From NCBI RefSeq assembly GCF_020400825.1, contig NZ_JAINVH010000011.1, positions 62,001 through 126,000 of the forward strand: DNA of 64,000 nt, in the 5' to 3' direction. Positions within the stretch are counted from its first letter, which is position 1, and each line of letters opens with the position of its first letter. The notes under the pieces are model-generated. The model saw only the letters and a list, made by a program, of their open reading frames with translations. It had not been told where the DNA came from and ran no database searches. The position numbers and the translations under genes are program-made. Shown here one piece after another: positions 8,069 to 17,100 of the stretch. This stretch comes from Streptomyces sp. HPF1205 (lineage in GTDB: Bacteria; Actinomycetota; Actinomycetes; Streptomycetales; Streptomycetaceae).

Positions 8069-8818
8069 AGGATTTTCCTTCTCCCAGCTATATGCTGGGT
8101 GACAACACGCACCCGCCTTCCGGGCGCGTCACACGCGCCTGAGGCGGAACCTCGCGGCAGCAAAACAGACAGGGACAGCCTTGGCTGCCTGGTTGTTCCG
8201 CTTCGTACGGTCCAACTGCCAACGTCCGCAGAGGGATCAACCCGAAGGGGCACTGTGGGCCCGGGGATTTCGCGACTGGTTTCCTGCTCCGCCGACGGCG
8301 GCATGAGGCGGACGCCGGTGAAGGGCCACCGACGTGCAAGAGGGACTCTGCCATCAACGAGCCTTCGCATGCCGCTTCGCTCGCGAGGTGTTCACTCGAA
8401 GGGGTGGGATTCCCTGTGACTCCGCTTCCCGCTACAGGAGTTGAGGTAGTGAACACCGACTCGTGATAACAAGCGCGGGCTGGTCAAGGCCCCCTGCTGG
8501 CAGCGACGCCGCCCGGAAACATGAGGTGGACCGATCAAGTGGCGCTCGCAGAGCGCAGCGGCGATGGACATAGGAGGTCCGCGTCGGTCTGGAAGAGACC
8601 AGCATCACCCGCGCGACCCAGTGGCCGCCACCAGGGCCATTCGGCCTTCAACAAAACGGCCTGCGGGTTCATCATGCGGGCCCATTCCGGAAGCACGACG
8701 AGGCTACGATGCCTGCCCTGCCCGTACACGGTGTTCCAGGCGGTGGGCCAGTTCCCGCGATGGTCCGGTTGCCCTTGCCGATGCCGACACACAGCAGCGC
8801 TCGCCCCCCGAGGGAGTT
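8069..8818. other. 750-bp intergenic region with hairpin and inverted repeat
   Basis: No convincing gene is seen here; open frames on both strands lack ribosome sites and coding character. Immediately upstream of the 843-residue gene, CCCAGC (8083-8088) and GCTGGG (8094-8099) form a hairpin adjoining its ribosome site. Farther away, GGTGTTCACT (8387-8396) is repeated in inverted orientation as AGTGAACACC (8448-8457). These could be leader or operator elements for the leftward gene. The leftward reading of 8535-8792 might be a degraded fragment but resembles nothing I can name. Confidence 0.4.
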
Positions 8819-11074
8819 CTACAGCAAGCCAACGTGGCGTAGCGGTTCCGCGACTGTGGAATCAGCCACGCAGTGGCCATGTTCCAAGCTCTTCAACACG
8901 AGTTCATTGTCCACTTTGTCGGCGTGGAATGTGGACCAGGTGCGGCAAATAGGGCAGATCCGCCCCGTGAGGTAGGGGCGGAGTAGGTGCAGCTGGTGGC
9001 TGTGGTCAATCAGATAAAGGCTGCCGGTCTCCAGCGCGCTACTGGGATGCCGCATGTGGTCCGTAGGCACCACAGGGTGATCGCCCATGAGTCGTCTGAA
9101 GCCGACGTTGGCCTGGCTGCGGAAGGCATCCCACGTCACGGAGGTGATCTCGATGAGTGGCCAGTCAGCCAAGAAGCGCGTCCGGCTGAGTAGCATGGAA
9201 AGGTCGGCGAACGACTCCTTCAGCGCTTGGGGCAGTTCCACTGAGTCAGCACGGCGCAGGTGGGCCTGGTTGTTGCGGCGCCCCGAGTGCCGCTGTCGGG
9301 CGGCCTTGACTTCTTCGTCGGCAAGCACCGAGCTCAGTTCGTGCAGCGGATGGTCCTCACCCAAGCCGCGGCGCTTCTTCTTGCTGGATATTTCCTGGAG
9401 TATTTCAGTCCATTCTCCAAGCCCAGGACCGCCACGGTTGTTGGCGAGCTTGTCGCGGAGGGCCGTCACAGAGGAGAGGTCGAGGGCGGCGCCGTGAGCG
9501 AAGGCCACGGTGAGGAGGGCGGAATAGCAGAAGAGGATCTCGGTTGCATCGAGCACGGAATCGTAGGCGGGCCCGAAGTCGCCGGCGCTCTTCTTTGCTT
9601 CGATCTCGCGCCATCGCAACGCAATAGGGTAGGGGAAACGGGTGCGGACGATGTACCCGAAGTCGTCGAGCTGGACGGCCGTCTCGGCTCGCAACCGCAG
9701 AATCTGCCCTCCTTCGATAATCCGTTGCCGGGCGTGTTCAGTATCCCGAGCGTCGGTGAACACGGATCTAGCCAGCCTGCCAGCTTCAGCACTCCAGCGG
9801 CCCAGCTGCCGCCCCGCCGTGTCCAGATCCTCCAAGGCGGTAGCCAGTGCTTCGTCCGGCCGCGGTAGCGCAAGAGACTCCAGATCCTGCCTGCGCAGAT
9901 GCAACAGGCCACCGAGGCTCGGCGACGCGCGCTCAACAGCCGACGACCGCAGGAAGGCCAGGATAAGGCGCATATGCTCCGGGTTGAGTGTGGCGACCGG
10001 CCGCAGAACAACGGTGTTGTTGCCCGCCGCCACAGGCAGATCCTGCTGCCTGACCACGGCTGCCCCTGCCCGGCCGGGCAGGAAAGCGTCCCGCATCAGC
10101 ACGTCTCCTGCCCGCAAATGGTAACGCTCCGGGATGTCGGAGTACCACAGGTCACCCTCGTCATCCGGCTCAGCTATCGTTCCGTCCTCCTTGATGTCGC
10201 GCCCTCGCAGTAGTCGCGCGCCACGCGGAGCATGCGCCTCGCAGAGGTCACCTGGCCGGCCAGAAAACCCTCGGGTGACGTTGAAGACCGAGGAGATGGT
10301 CAGATCGCTGGGCGATGACGGGTCTGCAATAGTGCCCTGTAGTCCCGGAGACTGCGCTGGCAATCCATCGCCGACGTAGGGCCATCCTTCATCCGCTGGT
10401 GCAGCGCTGTGTGCGACATAGCCGTATTCCGTTCTCCCCTCGGGCAGTTGCAGGAGATTCCCCAGGTCGTCCTTGATGACTTTCTCGTCGCCGGTTCTCG
10501 GCACCCGGAAGAATTGGCTCCTTTTGGCCTGAGTGGTGTTCGGGCGGAGCAGGACGGCTGCCACCTCACCAGACCGATGGACACTTCCAAGCGCTCCCGT
10601 GGAGTACAGGATGAAAGCGGGTTGCCATTGGCGGGTAAGCGCGTGCCGGAAGCGTGTTGGCCGCCTGTTCTTGGAAGTGAGGAACTTCGCCGGCAGCAGC
10701 ATCGTCAAAGGGCCCTGGTCGGGATGGGCCTCTATGCCTGCCACGGCAGTCTCGAACAAGTCGGCGACCGAGATGGCAGCCGAGCCGTGGGGGACGCGGG
10801 TAGAGCCGAGCAAGTCTGCAATGGATGGGAGGAGGAGCACGGGCCCTACGGGTAGGAGGTTGTTGATGCGGGCCGGCAGAGCGTCCCATTCCTTGTCATG
10901 TTCGACGGGCCAGTCTGCAGTAGCCGGAAGAACTTGCTGGAGCTTCTCGGCGCCCACGGTAACGACCGTGGGCGCCTCGCTCGTGTGGTGCCGCAGCAGT
11001 GCAGCAAGGACGTGGCCGAACAGGACGGAGGCGTCCTGCGCTGGAGCAGCACCATGGTCTTCCGAAACGGTCAT
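8819..11074 (-). CDS. Type I specificity-like/HEPN-domain fusion protein
   Basis: The ATG ending at 11074 follows a GAGGGGG ribosome site, giving 751 residues; the longer upstream frame is not coding-like. Residues about 70-180 resemble the second half of an N6-adenine methylase (LLPSIADLL, LLPAKFL) but lack the NPPY catalytic motif. Residues about 255-415 look like a target-recognition domain of a type I specificity subunit (ARLLRGRDI, LRAGDVLMRDAF, NNTVVLRPV, LHLRRQDLESLALP), followed by a helical spacer to about 460. Farther on is a helical domain with RNNQAH (residues 600-605), a good match to the Rx4H motif of HEPN ribonucleases. The C-terminus has CPIC (707-710) and HGHC (732-735), which may bind zinc. 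I infer a DNA-sensing protein with a toxic RNase output. It lies 146 bp downstream of the DndB-like gene on the same strand. Confidence 0.72.
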   Translation of the reverse strand: MTVSEDHGAAPAQDASVLFGHVLAALLRHHTSEAPTVVTVGAEKLQQVLPATADWPVEHDKEWDALPARINNLLPVGPVLLLPSIADLLGSTRVPHGSAAISVADLFETAVAGIEAHPDQGPLTMLLPAKFLTSKNRRPTRFRHALTRQWQPAFILYSTGALGSVHRSGEVAAVLLRPNTTQAKRSQFFRVPRTGDEKVIKDDLGNLLQLPEGRTEYGYVAHSAAPADEGWPYVGDGLPAQSPGLQGTIADPSSPSDLTISSVFNVTRGFSGRPGDLCEAHAPRGARLLRGRDIKEDGTIAEPDDEGDLWYSDIPERYHLRAGDVLMRDAFLPGRAGAAVVRQQDLPVAAGNNTVVLRPVATLNPEHMRLILAFLRSSAVERASPSLGGLLHLRRQDLESLALPRPDEALATALEDLDTAGRQLGRWSAEAGRLARSVFTDARDTEHARQRIIEGGQILRLRAETAVQLDDFGYIVRTRFPYPIALRWREIEAKKSAGDFGPAYDSVLDATEILFCYSALLTVAFAHGAALDLSSVTALRDKLANNRGGPGLGEWTEILQEISSKKKRRGLGEDHPLHELSSVLADEEVKAARQRHSGRRNNQAHLRRADSVELPQALKESFADLSMLLSRTRFLADWPLIEITSVTWDAFRSQANVGFRRLMGDHPVVPTDHMRHPSSALETGSLYLIDHSHQLHLLRPYLTGRICPICRTWSTFHADKVDNELVLKSLEHGHCVADSTVAEPLRHVGLL

Positions 11075-11220
11075 CAGTCCCCCTCTGGCGATGTGACGCT
11101 GAGAAAGCCTATGCCGACTGGGAGTTGCCGTGTCCAATTGGGGCGGCGCGCCGAGGAGACAGCGCCCGGCCCTGCCAACGAACCCTGATGCCCGTGCGAC
11201 TGGGCGCCAGGTGGGCACAG

Positions 11221-12531
11221 TCACTGACCCGAGTCGGCACCGCCAGAGATGAGGGCGACCAGGTCGTCCACGGCAACAGGGTACTTTTCCTTCTTGAGGT
11301 CCCCGTATGTCCGCAGCGCCCTGGACACCTGAGCCTTCGTCCGCGGGGCCAGGTGGACGACGAGGAGGGTGTACAGGAGCTCCAGGTAGTCTTTGCCGCT
11401 GGCCATCTTGCCGTTGGTCCGGCCATCTGGGGTGTCGATCCACATGGCAGAGAACGGTGCCGCCACCATGCGCCAGTCCAGGCTGCTGAGCCGCTTCATG
11501 ATGTCTTCCCACCCGAGCAGGTCCTGCTCAAGGATGTGGCGGACGACCTTGGCGACGGTCGCCTGGACGGCCGGGCGCATGAGGGGGTGGCCTGAGCCTT
11601 CACGCCCCTTTGGAGCCCGAACGTCTTTTGGTGCCTGAGCGGCGGAGTAGCGCTGGCGCAGGTTGCCGCAGGCGTCGAGGAGATCGTCGAGCCGGCTGGC
11701 CAGGATCTCGTAGCTCTGGTCGAGCAGCTCGTCGGCGACGCGCTGCTTCGACTGGTCGGCTGTGCAGGGCAGATCGAAGCCGATTTCCTTGACGATGTCG
11801 TAGAGGACACCGATGGTGCTCCAAGCGGAGCTCCCCTGGCTGATCGAGCGCTGCGCGAGAACGATCTTTCCTTCGTCGCCGACCTTGCTGAAGACGAGGA
11901 CGACCTTGTCCTTGCTCAGGAAGGGGTGGTCGTCCAAGAGGCGCCGGGTGAGGATGGCAAAGCTGTCGTCCTCATCGAGGGCGATGTTCTCCTGGGCGCT
12001 GGTGCTCTTGGCGTTGCGGTTGATGTTGGTGAACAGGCGCCGAGTGCGCTGACGGCCTTCGGGCGTGTCGAAGTGCGGCACGACGATCACATTGATGTCC
12101 TCGGCGCCGAGGTCGGGGTTTCGCTTGACCGCGTCCTTGATGGCTTTGAGGCGGTGCTGGCCATCGAGTGCAAAGAACTGCTGCGTGCCATCGAAAGTGA
12201 GAACGCCGAAGTTTCGGTCGATGCCGGCAAGCACGGCCTGATTCTCGGCATCGGAGTCCATCTCAAGCGGGAGATAGTTGGCGTTTCCGCCCCAGACGGC
12301 GACGATGATCGCGCCGAGGAATCGGTTCTCGTTGGTGAGCAGGTATTCGGTGATCTGCCCAGTGCGGTCGCCGACCCCGCGCTGAATCATGGTGCCGAGA
12401 TCGCGGTTACCGCCGAGTTCGTGGGCAAAGTTGATCTCTCGCGCCACCTGAGCGTAGCTCATGAGGCAGGAGTAGTAGGTCCAGTTGCCCACCTTGGCTT
12501 CAAAGGCAGGGACGAATGTCTTGGACGGCAT
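11221..12531 (-). CDS. DndB-like DGQHR-domain protein
   Basis: This 436-residue protein contains FALDGQHRLKAI (DGQHR at residues 123-127), the hallmark of the DndB/DGQHR family. DndB is known as a negative regulator of dnd genes in phosphorothioation systems; DGQHR proteins also occur as standalone phage-defence or regulatory genes. Flanking strands (FLGAIIVAVWGG and INVIVVPHFDT) fit the family fold. The start is an ATG with a GAGGTA ribosome site 7 nt upstream. It lies 32 bp downstream of the GIY-YIG gene and belongs to the accessory part of the ssp locus. SspABCD modules do not normally need a DndB, so its presence may indicate control of modification or a restriction role like that of the related DGQQR domain in SspE. 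Confidence 0.82.
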   Translation of the reverse strand: MPSKTFVPAFEAKVGNWTYYSCLMSYAQVAREINFAHELGGNRDLGTMIQRGVGDRTGQITEYLLTNENRFLGAIIVAVWGGNANYLPLEMDSDAENQAVLAGIDRNFGVLTFDGTQQFFALDGQHRLKAIKDAVKRNPDLGAEDINVIVVPHFDTPEGRQRTRRLFTNINRNAKSTSAQENIALDEDDSFAILTRRLLDDHPFLSKDKVVLVFSKVGDEGKIVLAQRSISQGSSAWSTIGVLYDIVKEIGFDLPCTADQSKQRVADELLDQSYEILASRLDDLLDACGNLRQRYSAAQAPKDVRAPKGREGSGHPLMRPAVQATVAKVVRHILEQDLLGWEDIMKRLSSLDWRMVAAPFSAMWIDTPDGRTNGKMASGKDYLELLYTLLVVHLAPRTKAQVSRALRTYGDLKKEKYPVAVDDLVALISGGADSGQ

Positions 12532-12563
12532 GGGAGTACCTCGATCGGGCTGGACAGGAAAAG

Positions 12564-13166
12564 TCAGGGCCGAAGGGCAGGGCGCGGGATGGTACTGATG
12601 CGCGCGCGCAACCGTGGACGGTTCTGGCTATTGAGCGGCGGGTTGTACAGGTTGATCAGGCGACTTTCCAAGTTCCTGATCTTGGAGCGGTCCGCGACTG
12701 TGGCGAACCAGAACTCCAGCGGGCGCAGAGCCAGGTAGTGAGTCAGCCTTGCGGCCCTGGTCGTGGGTGGTTCCTGCGTCCACAGGGCCTCAGGGTCGCC
12801 GCGCAGGTGTTTCCGGTACCCCTTGAATCGGTTCCGGATCGTGTTGCCGCCCTGGCCGGATCCGCCGGCCTGTCCGATGTAGAGCACTTGATGGAAGCTG
12901 CTCTCGGAGTCGTCGGCCATGGCGAGCCGAATGGAAGGCCGCCATACGAACATGTACAGGCCGGGTTGTTCGGGAAGGACATCGGTCAGGCTCTCAGCCG
13001 CGACGTGCGTTTCCCATGGCGATGCCTCCGCCCTCAGGTCGTCCTGCAGCACCTTGTGGGCTGTGACGTCCAGCATCGGAGCTATCCCTAGCTGGATGTC
13101 GAGGGCAGGGCTGCTCTCGACGCTGTGGCGGATGACGGAGCGTAAGAGGGGCTCAGGCGTCGTCAT
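12564..13166 (-). CDS. GIY-YIG-fold protein
   Basis: From the ATG ending at 13166 the product has 200 residues. It shows the GIY-YIG order: GLYMF (G69-F73), LYIGQA (Y96-I97-G98), an Arg cluster in NTIRNRFKGYRKH (R111, R113), a Glu in IRNLESRLI (E167) and Asn in NPPLN (N179). These correspond to the catalytic Tyr, Arg and Glu of GIY-YIG nucleases such as those of UvrC and homing endonucleases, so it probably nicks or cuts DNA. About 60 residues precede the domain without known motifs. The gene follows the sspD terminator and precedes the DndB-like gene on the same strand. A restriction nuclease role in the phosphorothioation locus is inferred. Confidence 0.78.
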   Translation of the reverse strand: MTTPEPLLRSVIRHSVESSPALDIQLGIAPMLDVTAHKVLQDDLRAEASPWETHVAAESLTDVLPEQPGLYMFVWRPSIRLAMADDSESSFHQVLYIGQAGGSGQGGNTIRNRFKGYRKHLRGDPEALWTQEPPTTRAARLTHYLALRPLEFWFATVADRSKIRNLESRLINLYNPPLNSQNRPRLRARISTIPRPALRP

Positions 13167-13254
13167 GCGGCAAGCTGGTTCCGGTGGGGCTTGAGGATCA
13201 CGGGAAGCATCCTCGCATGAGCCTCTGACAAGTGCCGCCCGGAGGCAGAAAGTC

Positions 13255-13293
13255 GGCCCTTGGTGCGTGATGGGACGTCGCGCACCAAGGGCC
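13255..13293. terminator. Perfect 13-bp hairpin after sspD
   Basis: GGCCCTTGGTGCG (13255-13267) pairs perfectly with CGCACCAAGGGCC (13281-13293) around a 13-nt loop. It lies 23 bp beyond the sspD stop in the leftward direction, between sspD and the GIY-YIG gene. It probably ends or attenuates the sspABCD transcript, so the downstream genes may depend on readthrough or have their own promoter. Confidence 0.72.
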
Positions 13294-13315
13294 TTCAAGG
13301 GCGTTGCCGCCAGTG

Positions 13316-14152
13316 CTACAGGTGGCAGACTGCGCAGCCTGCTTGGTCGTCGTCCGCGTCGTGGGCGTCAGCGAGGACCTCCAGCAGGGGTCGGTTCGGC
13401 CTGACTCGCTTCGCGGCCCGTTCGAGGGCGGCCTGGTGCTTGGCTTCGATCTCCTCTCGGCGGGCGATGAGTTCGTGCAGGGACTCGCCCTGGGACCATG
13501 TGTACTGCCGGTCCTGCATCGCGGTGTGCCGGTAGTTGACCTTCTCCTCGTAGGCTATGGCCTTCTCAAACAGGTCCGGGTGGCGGTCGCGGAGGCCCAC
13601 CCATTCGTGCTTGCGCTGGAAGAAGCAGAAGTAGCAGCCGGAGCGGGTGCGCCACTCGTAGTAGGCGGGCAGGCCGATGCCAGCTTCATCGAGGATCCGG
13701 TCGACGCCGGCGCGGTCGATACCGTCCTCGCGGAAGGGGAAGACTGCGGTGATGTTGGGCTTGGTGCTGACGTAGCCGAGGCGGTTCTCGTCGGCGCGGA
13801 TGGCGACGTACGAGATCACCTCGTCGTCGCCGACCCACTCCTCCAAGGGCTTGATCTTGAGGTTCTTTGTGCACCATCGCATCTGAGGGCTGGGAAGGGT
13901 GCCCTGGTAGACCTCGAGCCAGTGATCGAAGTCTCGGCTGGCGTTGAGGCGCACGATGGGCTTGCCGAGGGCCGCCTCAAGTCGGTTGAGGTATTCGTAC
14001 GTCTCAGGTAGTTCGGCGCCGGTGTCGCAGAAGAAGTACTCCATGTCTGGGACGCGGTCCCGCATGTAGATCGCGAGGGCGGAGGAGTCCTTGCCCCCGG
14101 ACAGGCCGAGCACGTGGCGCTTGTTGCTGCCGGAGTTGTCGCTGGAACTCAC
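13316..14152 (-). CDS. sspD: SspD/DndC-like PP-loop sulfurtransferase
   Basis: The 278-residue protein has the ATP-pyrophosphatase loop LSGGKDSSAL (residues 18-23 SGGKDS) of PAPS reductase-like enzymes, plus conserved cysteines in RWCTKNLKIKPL (C94) and CYFC (C173, C176). In DNA phosphorothioation this component activates the DNA backbone with ATP and helps insert sulfur. The size fits short SspD-type proteins rather than longer DndC. A C-terminal CAVC (C273, C276) is an extra cysteine pair. Its ATG overlaps the sspC stop by 4 nt, so it is coupled to sspC. A strong terminator follows. The assignment to Ssp rather than Dnd rests on the DUF4007 partner and absence of DndD/DndE. Confidence 0.85.
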   Translation of the reverse strand: MSSSDNSGSNKRHVLGLSGGKDSSALAIYMRDRVPDMEYFFCDTGAELPETYEYLNRLEAALGKPIVRLNASRDFDHWLEVYQGTLPSPQMRWCTKNLKIKPLEEWVGDDEVISYVAIRADENRLGYVSTKPNITAVFPFREDGIDRAGVDRILDEAGIGLPAYYEWRTRSGCYFCFFQRKHEWVGLRDRHPDLFEKAIAYEEKVNYRHTAMQDRQYTWSQGESLHELIARREEIEAKHQAALERAAKRVRPNRPLLEVLADAHDADDDQAGCAVCHL

Positions 14153-17100
14153 AGCATTCCTTCCTTCCTAGCGAGCACGGAGTCGCTGTCTGACGCCGCA
14201 AGGCGTTCAGCCAGGGCGGCGAGCAGGATGCGGGCTCCGTCGGGACCCAGTGCATCTTCAGCCTGCCTGATGACACTGACAACGAGTTCGTCGGCTGTCT
14301 GGCGGGACTGCTTGGGAACATGGATGAGGGCGCGTTCCTCGGTGCCCTGCGGAGTGGTGAGCGTCAGAAGGCGAGTCTCGATCTGCTGCGCCGACGGTGC
14401 CGCTTCCTGGTCGACCACGGGGGTCTGGCGTACGTCGTAGAGGTGTCCGACGCGGTCGAGGGCGCGGGCCACCTCCTTGACTTTGCGCGGGAAGCTCTCG
14501 GCATCGGCGTCCGTCCAGTCTCCCAGGGCTCTGTTCGCAAGGCGGATCACGATGGGGTCAAGCCAGTCCTCGTCCGGAAGATTCCCGTTCAGGGCCCGGG
14601 AGACGAAGCCTTGCAGGCTAAGTTCCAACGGAGCGTCGGCGAAGCCGCGCAGTCTCTCGGTAAGGCCGGCCCTCAACTCCCGGACAGTGGCGGGGAGACG
14701 GAATTCCGTGCCGAGCGTCGCAGCGACTTCGCGGCGCAGGGCGCCGGCCGCACCAGTGAGGTCGTCAAGTGCCCTGGTGAGTGCGTCCACATACGCCTGA
14801 GCGGTCTGCTCGTCCTTGGGCGTGTCCGCGCTGATCGCGGGATACCCGAGCGCCTTGGGAAGAGAGGTGAAGATCAGCTCGTCCGGGTCGGTTGCACGCG
14901 ACAGGAGGCCGCGGATCGCCAGGGCCTGGTCGCTGAGCCTCCTCGTCTGCCTGGTGTAAGGGTCGAGGACCATCACGCGCTCCAGGACGGTGCGTGTGAC
15001 CGCGAGGAGGAGCGGGTTGCGCGTCGCACGCGACCGTGGAACGTCAACCTTGAGAGATTTGGCTAGAGCGTTGACCACGACACGGCGCTGTCCGCGGCCG
15101 ACCGGCACTGCCTTGACAGTGAAGCGGTCGGGATAGGGGACATTGAGCCGCTCGACGATTTCCGGGGTCAGGCGCGGGCAGTAGTTCCCGTCCTCGAACA
15201 GGGCGATGTCTTCTGCGCGCAGGATGAGAGCCGCGACCACGAGGGTGGGCACGACGCCTGCCTTGACCCCATAGGGCGGCGCCATGAGCTGGTGGTAGAT
15301 GTCGACGATGGGCGTGGGCCGCTTGGCGCCGGTCAGTGCGGTGTCGAGGGCATCCCAGGCGGCCATGACGCTGGAGTTCTCCTCCGGGTCCGGCCGTGCG
15401 ATGCCGTGGGTGAGGATGCTCTCCGCTGTGCCTCCACTGCTGGCTTCTCCGGCAAAGCGATGCAGGCCCAGGTACTCGACAACGCCGTGGTACATGGCGC
15501 GCTCTGCCGAGTAGCCCTTCTCATCGAATCCGAGGAGGGGGAGGCCGGAGCGCTGGATCATCGCGGTGAGCAGCTCGCGGCGTGCTCGGGCGCCGTTGCT
15601 GGTGAGCTGGTGGCGGCCGGCCATCTCGTTGCGGATGTGGGGGGTGAAGGGGTAGACGCGCTCGCATGCCTGGGAGACGAGGCTGGAGTAGCTGCGGGCC
15701 TCGATGAGCGCGTCGGGGGTGTTTCCGGCCGCTGTGCCTACGTGCCACAGGCGCCAGGTGGAGTGCGGGCTTCGCGGGTTGAATGCCTCGTCGAGCATGG
15801 TTCCGAGGCTCTGTGAGATCTCTGCAGCGCGCTCGGTGATCTCTCGGGAGGCGACATGGTCGATCGTGTCGTCGTCGAGGAGTTCTTCGAGTGCCACGAG
15901 CTCGATGCCTGCCTGCAGGACGCGCTCGGGATGCTCGGTCGTGCCGACGAGTGCGGGTAGGGGCGAGTTGACAGCCGGCAGCGTGTCGAGTGGGCCGAGG
16001 TGGAAAAGGATGAGGCCGTCCGCCGCGTCCTTGACGACCTCGGGTCCGTCGATCTTCTCGCTTCTGGGGCTGACGTCCGCGACGAAGTAGCGGAGCATGC
16101 CCGTCTGCTGGCTGTGCTTGCCGGCCACCACCGCGTCGGGAAGCACTGCACCGAGGTGCTTGCCGAGATATGCCACGACGTCGGCCGGCTTGACACGGGT
16201 GGCGTTCTCCTTGACCCGTGCCTCGATGTCGACATCGGTGCCCTGCCAGACCCGGTACTCGTTGCTGTACTCGCGGTGGACGACGAATCCGTCCTCGACG
16301 AGCTTGCCGAGACGCTCTTGCAGGGCGGTGTAACGCTCGGAGTCAGAGACGTCTGTGGGGTCCTGCAGCGCCAGGTGGATCATGGAGGGTGTGGCTCGCA
16401 GCAGTCCGTCGGCGTCGATGAGGTTGAGAATGCCGATCGTCTTGAGGATGTCCTGCTCCTCGGACGCGAGCCCGTGCGCCTCGCTGAGCCGCATGTCGAT
16501 CTCCAGCCAGCGGCTTGCCTTGGAAGAGGCCAGGATGGTGGTGCGGCCGGACGCGAAGAAGTAGTCGTACAGCTGAGGCAGGCGGATGGTGGAGGCACGC
16601 TCTGGCGTCTTCGAGGCGAGCGCCTCCAAGGTCCGACGCACCGTGTGGGGTTCATCGCTCGCGAGGAACCCCGTGAGGCTGCGGTCGTGCTGTCCGATTT
16701 GAGCGGCGATGAGAGGTGCGGCGACGATGGTTAGGGGGTGGAGCGGGTACAGGTCGGCGAACATCTGCGGGGAGACGTCGACCACAGCGTTGAGTCCGCG
16801 CAGCATCCAGGCGTCTGCCGCAGCTTGTGCCTGGGCCTGGATGAGCGTGCGGCCGCGTCCGGTGACCTGGCTGAGGTCGAGGCGCCGGCGCATCAGGTGG
16901 ACGGCGTCGCCCAGGTTGGGACCGAAGGTGATGTCCTCGAAGCGGCCCTGGACCTTGGCCCATTCCTGAGTCTGCACGCTGCTGGAGCGAGCCGCGTAGT
17001 CCGTGAAGGCCAAGTGCTGCAGGGTGAGCATGAACAGCGGCAGTCCCGAGGGGCCGGCGCCCTTCTCCGCGAGCATCTGCAGCAGGAACACGTCGCTGTC

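Noticed and set aside
8521-8952. Rightward 143-codon frame in the gap before the HEPN fusion
   Set aside because: Biased composition, no ribosome site, and it overlaps the HEPN-fusion gene in antisense.
14320-15066. Rightward 248-codon frame inside sspC
   Set aside because: It is an antisense shadow of the large ATPase in high-GC DNA with Gly/Glu-rich composition.
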